From Porphyromonadaceae bacterium (GTDB lineage: Bacteria > Bacteroidota > Bacteroidia > Bacteroidales > Dysgonomonadaceae), in NCBI GenBank assembly GCA_022840285.1, contig JALHIE010000018.1:1-36663 (forward strand): 36,663 bases of DNA, given 5' to 3'. Within the stretch, counting starts at the first letter, position 1, and each line of letters starts with the position of its first letter. The translations under genes and the position numbers were made by a program. Shown one piece after another: positions 7,740-16,040 of this stretch. The notes under the pieces were generated by a model. That model made no database searches, was not told where the DNA came from, and saw only the letters and a list, made by a program, of their open reading frames with translations.

Positions 7740-10046
7740 CTATCTGACAGATACAAGTGAAGGTGGACAATCCTCAGGGTTACTCCCCCATTCCTTATTT
7801 GGTTGATCCCCCATTACAAATTGTAAAATACCTCCTTTCATAATATCAAGGTGAAACAGATAATTCTTGGTATAAGGCTTTCCATTTAAAGTGGCAGACT
7901 GTATATATCTGTTGTCTTTTCCAGTCATTTCGGCTTGGATAGTAAATGTCTCTCCATTTTCCAAATGCAGCTCAGCTTTTTCGAATTGTGGACTACCTAT
8001 GGTGTAATAAAGACTTCCAGGACATACAGGATAAAAACCCAAACTGCTGAAAATATACCATGAAGACATTTGTCCGGCATCATCATTCCCGGCAAGTCCT
8101 CCGGGCTTGTCACCATATTCAGTATCCATTATATGTCGGGCATACTTTTGAGTTTTCCAAGGTTGTCCTGCATAGTTGTACATATAAGCTACTTGATGAC
8201 AAGGTTCATTTCCATGCCAATAAAGATGTTCTTCAAAAAGTGTATCCAGTTTTTCGACATATTGTTTTTTCCCTCCCATGATGTCCATCAAACCATATGG
8301 GTCTTGAGGTACGTACCAAGTATAATGACAGGGAGCGCCTTCGGTGATATAAAAAGCAAAGTGGTCTATTTTATTATCTTCATAAAATCGTCCATCTTGA
8401 TATCGTCCATTCGCATATCCAGTATTTGGGTCGATGACATTTTTATAGTTTTGGCTGCGTACTTTCAAACTATCAAAATCTGACTTTTTTTGTAATTTCA
8501 AGGCCACTTGTGACAATACGAAATCATCCAACGCATACTCTAATGTACGTGAAGTCTGTTCTCGATTGTGAAATGCTTCCTTGACCGGTTCCTCCAAAGG
8601 AATATATCCATACTCTATATAGCTTTTTAGAGCCCTCCTGCCCATACCGTTAACATAATCAGCATAGTCTTTTGGGGTTTCAAACGCATTTTTACGCATC
8701 GCTTCATAGGCTGTTTCAATATCAAAATTATCAACACCTTTAATGTATGCATCACCAATGGCTGCAATGCAATGATCTCCAATCATAGCTGCTGTATAAC
8801 TGTTCCAACAAGGGAAAATAGGCAACCATCCACCTTGTTTGTATTTATTCACTAATGATTGCATCATTTCTCCACTCTTGGTTGGTGAAAGTAAAGTAAT
8901 CAGTGGATGTAAAGCTCTATAAGTATCCCACATTGAAAAGTCATCATAATATTGTGTGCCTTTGGGGGCTTGTAAGATAGGGCTCCCTTTAGAAAATGCA
9001 GGATAACGTCCATCTATATCACTGATGGTGCGTGGTAAAAAAGAGGCTCTATACAATGAGCCATATAGCTTACGACAAAGAGTGTCATTGGAGCTGGAAA
9101 CGCTTAACCGCCCCAAGTGTTTCTCCCAGATAGAAGTCAATTCGTTACGAGTCTGCTTAAAATTACGATGAGGAATTTCTGCTTCCAGATTACGTCTTGC
9201 TCCTTCTATATCTGTAAAAGAACTTGCTGTTTTGATAATAATAGGTTTTTTAGAATCTTTCCTTTTGAATTCAATGTATAGACCAATATCTTTGGCATTC
9301 CCTATTTTATTTCGCCCTGCATTGATGGTGTCCTTGCAATAAGTTCCATAATTTTCAATAGGATCGAAATATTGAATAATAAAGTGCCCGCTATATCCAG
9401 CTGAAAGTCCTCTTCCTTGATAAATACGATGAATGGGATTGTATCCTCTGATCTCCTTACGAAGAGTATCAAGTTCGATATATCCTTGTCCTTCGTCACT
9501 ATTTGGGTTAATTATCAGAAAAGCAGGCGCATCGGTTGGATAAGTAAAACGAAAAATAGCACTGCGTGAACGAGCAGTCATTTCTGCCTGAATACGTGAT
9601 TGGTGTAAATAAACAGAATAATATGATGGAGTTGCAACTTCATTCTCGTGCTTAAATGGAGTGGATCTCTTGCCGGGAAGGCAGTTTTCTATTTCTGTTG
9701 ACGGGAAAAGGGTCATGGAGCCATAATCTTGTGTACATCCTCCTACAATCCAATGTGAGTTGCGGAAACCTTGGAATAAAGAATCTTGATAATAGTAAGG
9801 ACTGATACATTTTAATTCGGTATCTCTGGTTTGAGGAGTCCAAAAATTCATGCCATTGGGTTCGAGTACAGCAGGCAATGTCTGTCCATATTCTTCACTA
9901 CCTTTACCAAAGCGTCCGGCTGTTAACATCGAACTAGCATCTGTTCCTACTCTGGTATCTACATAAACCGTTAAAGATGGAGAAGGTTGTATCGTGCAGC
10001 TTTGAATACCTATCATACACAGTAAAAAAAACAATGAATTCTTCAT
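7740..10046 (-). CDS. GH92 family alpha-mannosidase, lipoprotein
   Basis: This is a 768-aa secreted lipoprotein (signal peptide, then IQSC with Cys17) of glycoside hydrolase family 92. The family comprises calcium-dependent exo-alpha-mannosidases with an N-terminal beta-sandwich and a C-terminal (alpha/alpha)6 barrel. Seen: VDTRVGTD near residue 30, FSMWDTYRALHPL and GGWLPIFPCWNSYTAAMIGDH in the barrel, a general-acid region at Glu569, HGNEP (611-615) and GNDDAGQMSSWY (NDDAG at 654-658, the catalytic-base region). HGNEP is the motif linked in studied members to alpha-1,2 specificity, so that linkage is a guess here. The acid region reads EGAPCHYTWYVP, where the usual form is EGNxxQYxW. The gene is visibly more AT-rich than the neighbours. 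It stands alone between tRNA-Ser and a zone of gene remnants. Confidence 0.9.
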   Translation of the reverse strand: MKNSLFFLLCMIGIQSCTIQPSPSLTVYVDTRVGTDASSMLTAGRFGKGSEEYGQTLPAVLEPNGMNFWTPQTRDTELKCISPYYYQDSLFQGFRNSHWIVGGCTQDYGSMTLFPSTEIENCLPGKRSTPFKHENEVATPSYYSVYLHQSRIQAEMTARSRSAIFRFTYPTDAPAFLIINPNSDEGQGYIELDTLRKEIRGYNPIHRIYQGRGLSAGYSGHFIIQYFDPIENYGTYCKDTINAGRNKIGNAKDIGLYIEFKRKDSKKPIIIKTASSFTDIEGARRNLEAEIPHRNFKQTRNELTSIWEKHLGRLSVSSSNDTLCRKLYGSLYRASFLPRTISDIDGRYPAFSKGSPILQAPKGTQYYDDFSMWDTYRALHPLITLLSPTKSGEMMQSLVNKYKQGGWLPIFPCWNSYTAAMIGDHCIAAIGDAYIKGVDNFDIETAYEAMRKNAFETPKDYADYVNGMGRRALKSYIEYGYIPLEEPVKEAFHNREQTSRTLEYALDDFVLSQVALKLQKKSDFDSLKVRSQNYKNVIDPNTGYANGRYQDGRFYEDNKIDHFAFYITEGAPCHYTWYVPQDPYGLMDIMGGKKQYVEKLDTLFEEHLYWHGNEPCHQVAYMYNYAGQPWKTQKYARHIMDTEYGDKPGGLAGNDDAGQMSSWYIFSSLGFYPVCPGSLYYTIGSPQFEKAELHLENGETFTIQAEMTGKDNRYIQSATLNGKPYTKNYLFHLDIMKGGILQFVMGDQPNKEWGSNPEDCPPSLVSVR

Positions 10047-10089
10047 GAAAATTTTTATTAAAAATAATGATTATTTTATGGATGTATTT

Positions 10090-10281
10090 CTAAAGTTTAA
10101 TATACAAAGTTAGTACCAAAAAATCAGTAGCAAGTTGACCAGCATAACGGACCAAATCTGCCTGAGAATAATCCACATACCCCTTCTCAAAGCAGAAGAT
10201 AGAACGTTCCTGAACAACGTTATCGCGGTCAAATCCTGTCTGCTCAGGCTGTTGTCCGCTAAAATTTGTACCTTTGCCCAT
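10090..10281 (-). pseudogene. Probable transposase remnant (IS4-like, internally deleted)
   Basis: This is a 63-codon reverse-strand frame. It starts MGKGTNFSGQQP, which resembles the N-terminus of Bacteroidetes IS4-type transposases. It then jumps to IFCFEKGYVDYSQ, which resembles the F-D-(K/R)-G-Y-x-D-Y element from the catalytic core of the same proteins. In an intact transposase these parts are well over 100 residues apart, so most of the gene is missing. No terminal inverted repeats were found. The assignment rests on remembered motifs and is tentative. The ORF overlaps the GH92 promoter region. The rest of 10047-10447 holds no gene I can support. Confidence 0.35.
10105..10134 (-). promoter_or_regulatory. 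Promoter of the GH92 gene
   Basis: CAAAGTTA (10105-10112) reads TAACTTTG on the reverse strand, an exact TAnnTTTG box. A CTTG (10131-10134) lies 18 bases upstream as a near -33 element. The start codon is 58 bases downstream. Confidence 0.5.
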
Positions 10282-10489
10282 GTTGGTTATCCTTATTTGT
10301 GTTGCAACAGTAAAGATAAACTTTCTGGGGGAATTACCGAAAGGGGTTCTCCCTCTTTTTAGCGTTTTTTTTACCGGATACCAGTGGTGTTTTATGCATT
10401 AACAAAGCTATACTTTAAGTATACACGGAAAATCATTTTATCTCTGCATGCATCCCTTGCGCTTATTCTTTAAAAAGATTGTTTCCCTA

Positions 10490-10811
10490 CAAACACTCCA
10501 TCGATTTGCTCCAATCGGTTGTTTTGGGCGTTATAACCGCCGTCCGGCACTCTTGCGTGAAGAATTAGGCATACTCTCCGAAAACGAATTGGTTGTCATT
10601 GACAAAATTCAGAAAATCCCGGCTTTTACCCGAAGCGTGAAACGTCGCGTTATCCAATCACTCAAGCCGGGTTCTCCTGAATTTGGACATGCTCTTGAGT
10701 ATTTTATCATCCAAGAAATCATAGCTTATATCGGATATTTCAGATCGCAGCAAAATCTGTCCTATTGGCACACATATTCGGATTACAAGGTGGATGCTAT
10801 CGTAGGTACTG
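10490..10811 (+). pseudogene. Remnant of a DUF4143-type AAA ATPase
   Basis: A readable frame gives RRPALLREELGILSENELVV, then IDKIQKIPAF, then directly RSVKRRVIQS and KPGSPEFGHALEYFIIQE, then YIGYFRSQQNLSYWHTYSDYKVDAIVG. These are the Walker B neighbourhood and the C-terminal nuclease-like region of the ATP-binding DUF4143 family, normally separated by roughly 200 residues. The P-loop segment is absent. The middle is deleted in frame. The Walker B glutamate of the usual VIDEIQK is lysine here. The frame then runs into unrelated sequence and stops at 10895-10897. It cannot encode a working ATPase. The adjacent lesions mark this interval as old accessory DNA. Confidence 0.65.
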
Positions 10812-10831
10812 TACGGGTTTCATTTTTTTTG

Positions 10832-11100
10832 TTACAAATCACAAAAGTCTGGTGTCCGTTTTTCGATACTTCCACCCGTCCGCGTCCCACTCCCTAATCC
10901 AATATCGGGATGCGAATGCCTAAGCTTACCCACCGCTTTGTCCAACGTTAAACGAAGCGTGTCTTGCACCTTGAGTTGTCCAGTGATCTTACTCCACAAA
11001 ACCTAACAATTCCGTCACCGGGTTAAGCATTTGCAGGCAGATAATGTTGGGGCACAAAGGAGATCGGAGTAAAATCAGATAAGCGGAGTAACAGGTTTAC
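10832..11100 (-). pseudogene. Unrecognised broken reverse-strand ORF
   Basis: Reading the reverse strand, a protein-like stretch CPNIICLQMLNPVTELLGFV runs to a stop near 10995. One frame over, the text continues WSKITGQLKVQDTLRLTLDK, AVGKLRHSHPDIGLGSGTRT, and ends in GGSIEKRTPDFCDL with a stop at 10832-10834. The join suggests one frameshift in a formerly continuous C-terminal region. No start is visible. I do not recognise the family. The left end overlaps the tail of the ATPase remnant. It may be part of a mobile element, but nothing in it proves that. Confidence 0.3.
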
Positions 11101-11202
11101 GATGATTTTTCCGGATTAACTCAGGTCCTATCAGCTGAGGACGTAGCAGATAAAAAAGTCGGGCAATATATGTTTTACAGCATAAAGGTTGTTTTTTAAC
11201 TT

Positions 11203-11240
11203 AAAATATTTTGCTGATTCGATACAGCAAAATATTTTTG
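11203..11240 (+). promoter_or_regulatory. Promoter and palindromic operator of the LacI-type gene
   Basis: A perfect 14-base inverted repeat, AAAATATTTTGCTG (11203-11216) and CAGCAAAATATTTT (11225-11238), is separated by 8 bases with a CG at the centre. A full promoter is embedded in it: TTTG (11210-11213), a 19-base spacer and TATTTTTG (11233-11240). Repressor binding here would cover both elements, which suggests autoregulation. Confidence 0.75.
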
Positions 11241-11261
11241 TGGAGTAAAACAATAACTGTT

Positions 11262-12244
11262 GTGGACGAAAAGCCCAGAAATAGAGTTTCCTTAAAAGAT
11301 TTGGCCAACCACCTCGGCGTATCCAAAACGTTGGTTTCAGCTGTTTTAAACGGAAAAGCCAAGCAATACAGGATAAGCGAGGAGACGGCTACTTTGGTAA
11401 AACAAGCGGCCAGGGAGTTGCAATATTCACCCAATATGGTTGCCAAAGGATTGCGTACCGGTAACTCTCAACTCATCGGGCTAATCGTGACGGATATTTC
11501 AAATCCTTTCTACTCAACGATTTCGCGTATCATTGAAAACAAAACCAACGAAATTAATTACAAGGTCATTTTCGGCAGTTCCGATGAGAGCTTGGTTAAA
11601 ACCAGGCAACTGATCGATGTCATGCTTGACAAGGGTGTTGCCGGATTAATCATCGTTCCGTGCGAGGGATCACAAGGCATGATCGCCGAATTACACAAGA
11701 AAAATATTCCTGTTGTACTTATCGACAGGTATTTCCCTGAACTGGAGGTAAGTTATTCGTGCCTGAACAATTTCAAATCTCTTATAAATCAGGTTTGAGT
11801 AACATCAGAGACCGTATTCTCGGGTATAAGGAAACCATGAATAACCATGCGCTTGGGGAATACGTTAACGTGAAAAGCGTAAATATAGACAATCCGCTTC
11901 CTGAAGTTGAAAAAGCACTCGATTATTTAGTCAATAAAAAGAATGCAGAAGCCGTGATTTTCATTACAAATGCCTTGTTGGTAGCTGGTTTACGTAGTTT
12001 AAACAAATTGAATAAGCGGATTCCCGATGATGTAGCGGTAGTTGGATTCTATGGCAGTGAGTTGTTCGACTTGTACTATTCTCCGATAACGTATATCAAG
12101 CAACCGATTGATATGATTACGGAGGAAGCGGTTAACACCTTGATAGATAAGATAAAATATGGGGAGAACCGCAAGTTTTCCAAGACGTTTATCGAACCGG
12201 AACTGATTGTACAGCATTCATCAATTAAAATGGATAACGTATAA
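11262..12244 (+). pseudogene. LacI-family transcriptional regulator, disrupted
   Basis: The N-terminal part is intact: a LacI helix-turn-helix (VSLKDLANHLGVSKTLVSAVLNGK), the YSPNMVAKGLRTG hinge, and the first half of the sugar-binding domain to VVLIDRYFPELEVSYSCLNN. It stops at 11796-11798. The rest resumes in another frame with LSNIRDRILGYKETM and runs to the normal end (IPDDVAVVGF...PITYIKQPIDMITEEAVNTL). Against the family layout about 16 residues are missing at the join, so the lesion is a deletion of roughly 50 bases that also shifts frame. Transcription would begin just after the box at 11233-11240, so the GTG at 11262 is the likely start rather than the TTG at 11211. A truncated product of about 180 aa would keep DNA binding but not ligand response. 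Confidence 0.85.
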
Positions 12245-12345
12245 AATTTAATTTTTTCTTAATAAAAACGTATGGGATTGGTAACATTATTTTTATTTTT
12301 TTGTACCTGAAAGATTCGGAAGTCATGTTGTTTTTTTACCACATA

Positions 12346-12361
12346 GCTGAATCGTTTTAGC
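12346..12361 (+). promoter_or_regulatory. Possible LacI-type operator
   Basis: GCTGAATCGTTTTAGC is an imperfect palindrome (12 of 16 positions) centred on CG, the usual form of LacI/GalR operators. It shares GCTGA(A/T)TCG with the centre of the palindrome at 11203-11238. It lies about 80 bases upstream of the membrane-protein pseudogene. The rest of 12245-12437 is AT-rich, with no other signal I can support. Confidence 0.45.
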
Positions 12362-12437
12362 ATTTCTGCAATTAAAAACATAACAAGAAGAGGCACTGGA
12401 CGATAGAACTAATACGAAGAAAACAATAAATCGAAAA

Positions 12438-13722
12438 ATGAATAAAAATCAAGCATTGCATATACTGATGGTTGGGATGACGCTGGGGACTGCGTGGGCA
12501 GTCCGCGGTCACTTTGGACATGAGCAGGGAGCAGCGGCCTGATCTTGGTTTCGAGGCGTAAAGACTGGTACAGCAAAATGTTGCCGACAGTGCTTGCAGC
12601 ATCTGTCGGATGGGGTATTACCGGAATGATAAGTTACGGTCTTGTTGTTGGCTACGGTATGAGTACCAATTATCCGAATGCCTTATATGGATTGACAATG
12701 CTGTTCGCTATCGGGGCATTATTTGGGTTACTGGGAGGAGGGTTAACCGGGCTTTCCCTGGAATCATCGGAAGAGAGAAAGGTGGAGTGGGGAGCTCTTT
12801 TTGCTCAGATGGGTATGGGAGGACTAATCGTTTACGGACTCCTGATTCAACAACTCGAATGGTTAATGACCCCTCCCCGTTCGGAGGCCTGGGCCATTTG
12901 CCTGGGAGCCGCGCTTGCTTTGTTGTGGTATACTGCCCGAAAAAGGGATTTTCGGCAACGACCCGGCTATCGTTGATTACCGGTATCGGTACCGGGATTG
13001 GCTTTTCTTTCGGAAATTTTTTACAAATTGTTGGAATGGTCGGGGAGATTCCGTTTAACATGTGGAATGTCATGGAGTACAGTATCGGATTTTTTGGAGG
13101 GATTGCCCTTGCCTACGGTGTTTTTACCTCAGTGTGGCCCCAAACCGTTTCTCCGGTTAAAGCATGGGAAAACAGGGTGGTATTTGTGCTGGTGTTTCTG
13201 GTTATACCTTTCGTTGTATTTCAGCAATCCCTTTCATTTGAGCCTGTTTTCGACCGGTTTCGAGCGGGAGGTGTAGTTGTGCAACCCGAACTGACCGGCA
13301 AAATAAGCAGCATATCCTCCCTGATCATCCTGGTTATATCGGCAGCTTTGATCGGATACAGGTTGAGAAAAGTCCATACAGGGTTCGCTGCAGGAGATTT
13401 GCGTTTTGTTTTTATCGTGTACTTTTCAGTATACATCCTTTTTGGATACATCATCAACGGAGTGATGGGCGGAAAAGCAGCACTGAATATTCACCTCTAT
13501 GTTGTCAATTTAGTTGCCATACTGATGTTGACACGAATACAGGGAAGTCCTTTTTCATCACATCCTTTGTTACAGGTTGACTCCCGGAAACTCTTCAAGG
13601 TGCTTGTCGCCGTGATGCTTTTTATTGCGGTCACGTCGTTTATTGCAGTTAATCTCCACGAGGGATTGCCGGGAACACAAAATCGTTTCCAAGTTCAAAC
13701 GAACAATTTTTTACACGACTAA
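12438..13722 (+). pseudogene. Multi-TM hypothetical protein gene with at least two frame breaks
   Basis: The ATG at 12438 opens MNKNQALHILMVGMTLGTAW, then AVRGHFGHEQGAA, and stops at 12540. Coding continues one frame over (SGLILVSRRKDWYSKM...) to about 12955, then shifts again at GGGATTTTCGG into SATTRLSLITGIGTG and runs to 13722. Joined, the pieces give about 425 residues with roughly ten hydrophobic segments and no known catalytic motif. This is a membrane protein type I believe occurs beside Bacteroidetes sugar loci, possibly a transporter. The first break also seems to have lost a few residues after GHEQGAA. The second break is at a short T run, so a sequencing error is possible there. 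Two breaks plus the damaged regulator next door favour real decay. Confidence 0.75.
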
Positions 13723-13826
13723 AAAAAGTTAAATACATGAAAAGAGCAGAAAGCTGATTTATTCCTGTTATGCTGTGGCAAGCAAATGCCTTACCTAAAA
13801 TTTGAAGATAGATAATTTAAAGCAAT

Positions 13827-14738
13827 ATGAAAAAAATTGTTCAAGGAATAGTAACTCCACTTGTAACTCCGCTTATCGACAACAACACCCTGGATATTGC
13901 CGGTTTGGAGAGATTGATTGAGCACGTGATATCGGGTGGTGTACACGGCATTTTTATTTTGGGAACAACGGGAGAAGCCCAAAACCTCGCCATCAATCTC
14001 CGGATCGAAATGATTCGCCAGTCGAGCAGGGTAATACGAAAAAGAGTGCCCCTGCTGGTCGGTATTTCAGATACTTCCATTACGGAAAGTATCCGGTTGG
14101 CTGAAACTGCAGCTAGTTTCGGTGCGGATGCAGTAGTCTCCACTCCTCCCTTTTATTTTGTCATGGATCAGACGGAATTGGCAGAATACTACGAATCGCT
14201 GATACCCCAATTAAGCCTGCCGCTATACCTGTACAATATGCCTGTAAACACCAAGATAAACTTTGATCCCCAAACGATAAAGAGAATAGCCGAAAACCCC
14301 CGTGTGGTAGGGTTTAAGGACAGCTCGGGTAACGCGCCTTATCTCCAGAGGGTTATGCACGAGATGCGTAACCGTGAAAGTTTTTCAATATTTGTGGGGC
14401 CGGAAGAGATGACGGCCGAAATGGTATTGATGGGTGCTGACGGAGGGGTTAACGGGGGAGCAAATATCTTTCCCCGGTTGTATGTGGACTTATACCGTGC
14501 TGCCGTAGCAAATGACACTGAAGCGATAAGAAGTCTGCAAACCCGGATAATGGACATCTCTTCTACTCTCTATACTGTAGGAGAAAACAGTTCCAGTTAC
14601 CTGAAAGGATTGAAATGTTCATTGGAAATACTGGGAATTTGCAACGGGTTTATTGCCTCCCCCTTTAAAAAGTTCAACGAGCAGCAACACGGGCAGATTA
14701 AAGTTGCCCTGGAGAAAATTATAAGGATCCGTGAGTGA
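13827..14738 (+). CDS. DapA/NanA-family aldolase (dihydrodipicolinate synthase family)
   Basis: This is a 303-aa cytoplasmic class I aldolase-fold enzyme. Family members split or form 2-keto acids such as N-acetylneuraminate, 2-keto-3-deoxy sugar acids or dihydrodipicolinate. Visible: GTTGEA (46-51), PPFYF, Tyr136 in YLYNMPVNT, and the Schiff-base lysine Lys164 in VVGFKDSSGN. The residues around Tyr136 are not the classic NanA sialate-lyase set, so catabolism of a keto-deoxy sugar acid is at least as likely as sialate cleavage. Its position at the head of a utilisation locus argues against lysine biosynthesis. It has the first intact reading frame after the two broken genes. A 129-base gap follows, and neither flanking gap shows a convincing promoter. 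Confidence 0.85.
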   Translation: MKKIVQGIVTPLVTPLIDNNTLDIAGLERLIEHVISGGVHGIFILGTTGEAQNLAINLRIEMIRQSSRVIRKRVPLLVGISDTSITESIRLAETAASFGADAVVSTPPFYFVMDQTELAEYYESLIPQLSLPLYLYNMPVNTKINFDPQTIKRIAENPRVVGFKDSSGNAPYLQRVMHEMRNRESFSIFVGPEEMTAEMVLMGADGGVNGGANIFPRLYVDLYRAAVANDTEAIRSLQTRIMDISSTLYTVGENSSSYLKGLKCSLEILGICNGFIASPFKKFNEQQHGQIKVALEKIIRIRE

Positions 14739-14867
14739 TCCGAAAAACCGAATAGACCGGGATTGGCGACTACGGGAGAGTGATAGAGTAGAAGCGACAT
14801 TGTAATTATTGGCGAATGGATTAAAATGAATTTCAGTTAATTAAAATTGATCAGTAAAGAATTTTTT

Positions 14868-15881
14868 ATGAAAACACGTTTTTTGTATTTTTCATCCCTC
14901 TTTCTGTGCATGATGGTCCTCTTTTTCCCATCGTGTTCAAGTGAAGAGATGGGGGATGACTTACCCCTTTCTGCCCTGATTTTCCACAGTATAGACGGGA
15001 AACAGGCTGCATTCACAGCGCTTACTCACGGTGCAGTAAGCTGGGAGTGGGATTTTGGAGACGGAAATACCAGCAACGAGAAAGATCCCGTGCATGTGTA
15101 CGGTGAGGGCGGGTATTACATGGCAAAGTTAACGGCAAAAGACAAAAACGGCAATTCAGTAACAACACAGGTGAGTTTGGCGGTTGCGCTTACTCCTTAT
15201 GCCTTGTTGACGGGAAACCATACCGCTGAAGGATATGATGGCAAGACCTGGAGGCTGACCCAGTCGCATACCGTTAACGACAAGTTGGTAAACTCAGATT
15301 TAGCCTTTTCGTTGCTCGATGAAGATATTCCATCGTTGCCGGCAGGAGCTTTCAGTGTGTTTGTCGGACTTCCGGAAGCCTATAACGATGAGTTCACCTT
15401 TTACCACGACGGTCGCTACAGGCACACCACTACAGATGGCTCCTCCTTTGGGGGTATTGTATATGCGATGATCATGCAGCAGTCGGGTTTGGTCCAGATT
15501 ACAAAGACGGGAGGAAAAGCCGTCTTTGGAAAGGATGTCTTTGCAATGACCACCTGTACTCCCCGGGAAGACGCAACATTCCTGCTCAACGAGAATGAGG
15601 ATTTTGTCGTCCCTACGGTTCCGGGTTTTGCCACCGGAGTCCGTCCTGACGGGATTCCTGTAGTTACCTATCCGGGGGTAATGACTATTGACTTTCCGGG
15701 AACCGGTGATTTTATAGGAATCAGGGATTTCCACCGGAAAGTGATTGTTCAGGAGATAAAGAGCAGTACCATGCGGCTGGTAATGTTCATGACACTGGAC
15801 CCTAAAGCAATAATCAGCCAGGACCCACTGGTGGCACTGAGTACTTCTGCTGCAATACTCACATTTGAAGCAGTTAATTAA
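14868..15881 (+). CDS. PKD-domain lipoprotein, candidate surface glycan-binding protein
   Basis: This is a 337-aa protein from the ATG at 14868 (MKTRFLYFSS). An upstream in-frame ATT/ATG extension is less likely. The signal peptide ends FPSC with Cys23, followed by SSEEMGDD, the acidic pattern that marks surface-exposed lipoproteins in Bacteroidetes. A PKD domain follows (AVSWEWDFGDGNTSNEKDPVHVYGEGGYY, quoted here in parts: WEWDFGDGNTS and DPVHVYGEGGYY), at about residues 45-105. The C-terminal 220 residues include YDGKTWRLTQSH and resemble lipocalin-like or SusE-adjacent modules that I cannot name. It lies directly upstream of susC, where other loci often encode a glycan-capturing lipoprotein. 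The binding role is inferred from position and fold. Confidence 0.75.
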   Translation: MKTRFLYFSSLFLCMMVLFFPSCSSEEMGDDLPLSALIFHSIDGKQAAFTALTHGAVSWEWDFGDGNTSNEKDPVHVYGEGGYYMAKLTAKDKNGNSVTTQVSLAVALTPYALLTGNHTAEGYDGKTWRLTQSHTVNDKLVNSDLAFSLLDEDIPSLPAGAFSVFVGLPEAYNDEFTFYHDGRYRHTTTDGSSFGGIVYAMIMQQSGLVQITKTGGKAVFGKDVFAMTTCTPREDATFLLNENEDFVVPTVPGFATGVRPDGIPVVTYPGVMTIDFPGTGDFIGIRDFHRKVIVQEIKSSTMRLVMFMTLDPKAIISQDPLVALSTSAAILTFEAVN

Positions 15882-15936
15882 ATCCTGTTAAATGGTTCGT
15901 TATGAGACGTGCGTGATAAGAGCGCGTTTTCTGCGA

Positions 15937-15944
15937 TACCTTTG
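15937..15944 (+). promoter_or_regulatory. Possible -7 box for the susC transcript
   Basis: TACCTTTG matches TAnnTTTG and sits 96 bases upstream of the susC ATG, in a 159-base gap. No clear TTTG is found at the -33 distance, so this is tentative. Confidence 0.4.
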
Positions 15945-16040
15945 AACTATTCGTAAAGCTAAGGAGCAAAATCATGCTTGAGTATGTTATGCTATAGCTT
16001 TCAAATAGCAGACTTTACTGAAAGTTAATAATTTAATCGT

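Noticed and set aside
13827..14738. Reading the DapA-family gene plus the Asp-box protein plus SSF symporter as a sialic acid pathway
   Set aside because: The aldolase lacks the residues expected around the tyrosine of sialate lyases, the propeller lacks the YRIP motif, and no NanE, NanK or epimerase gene is present.
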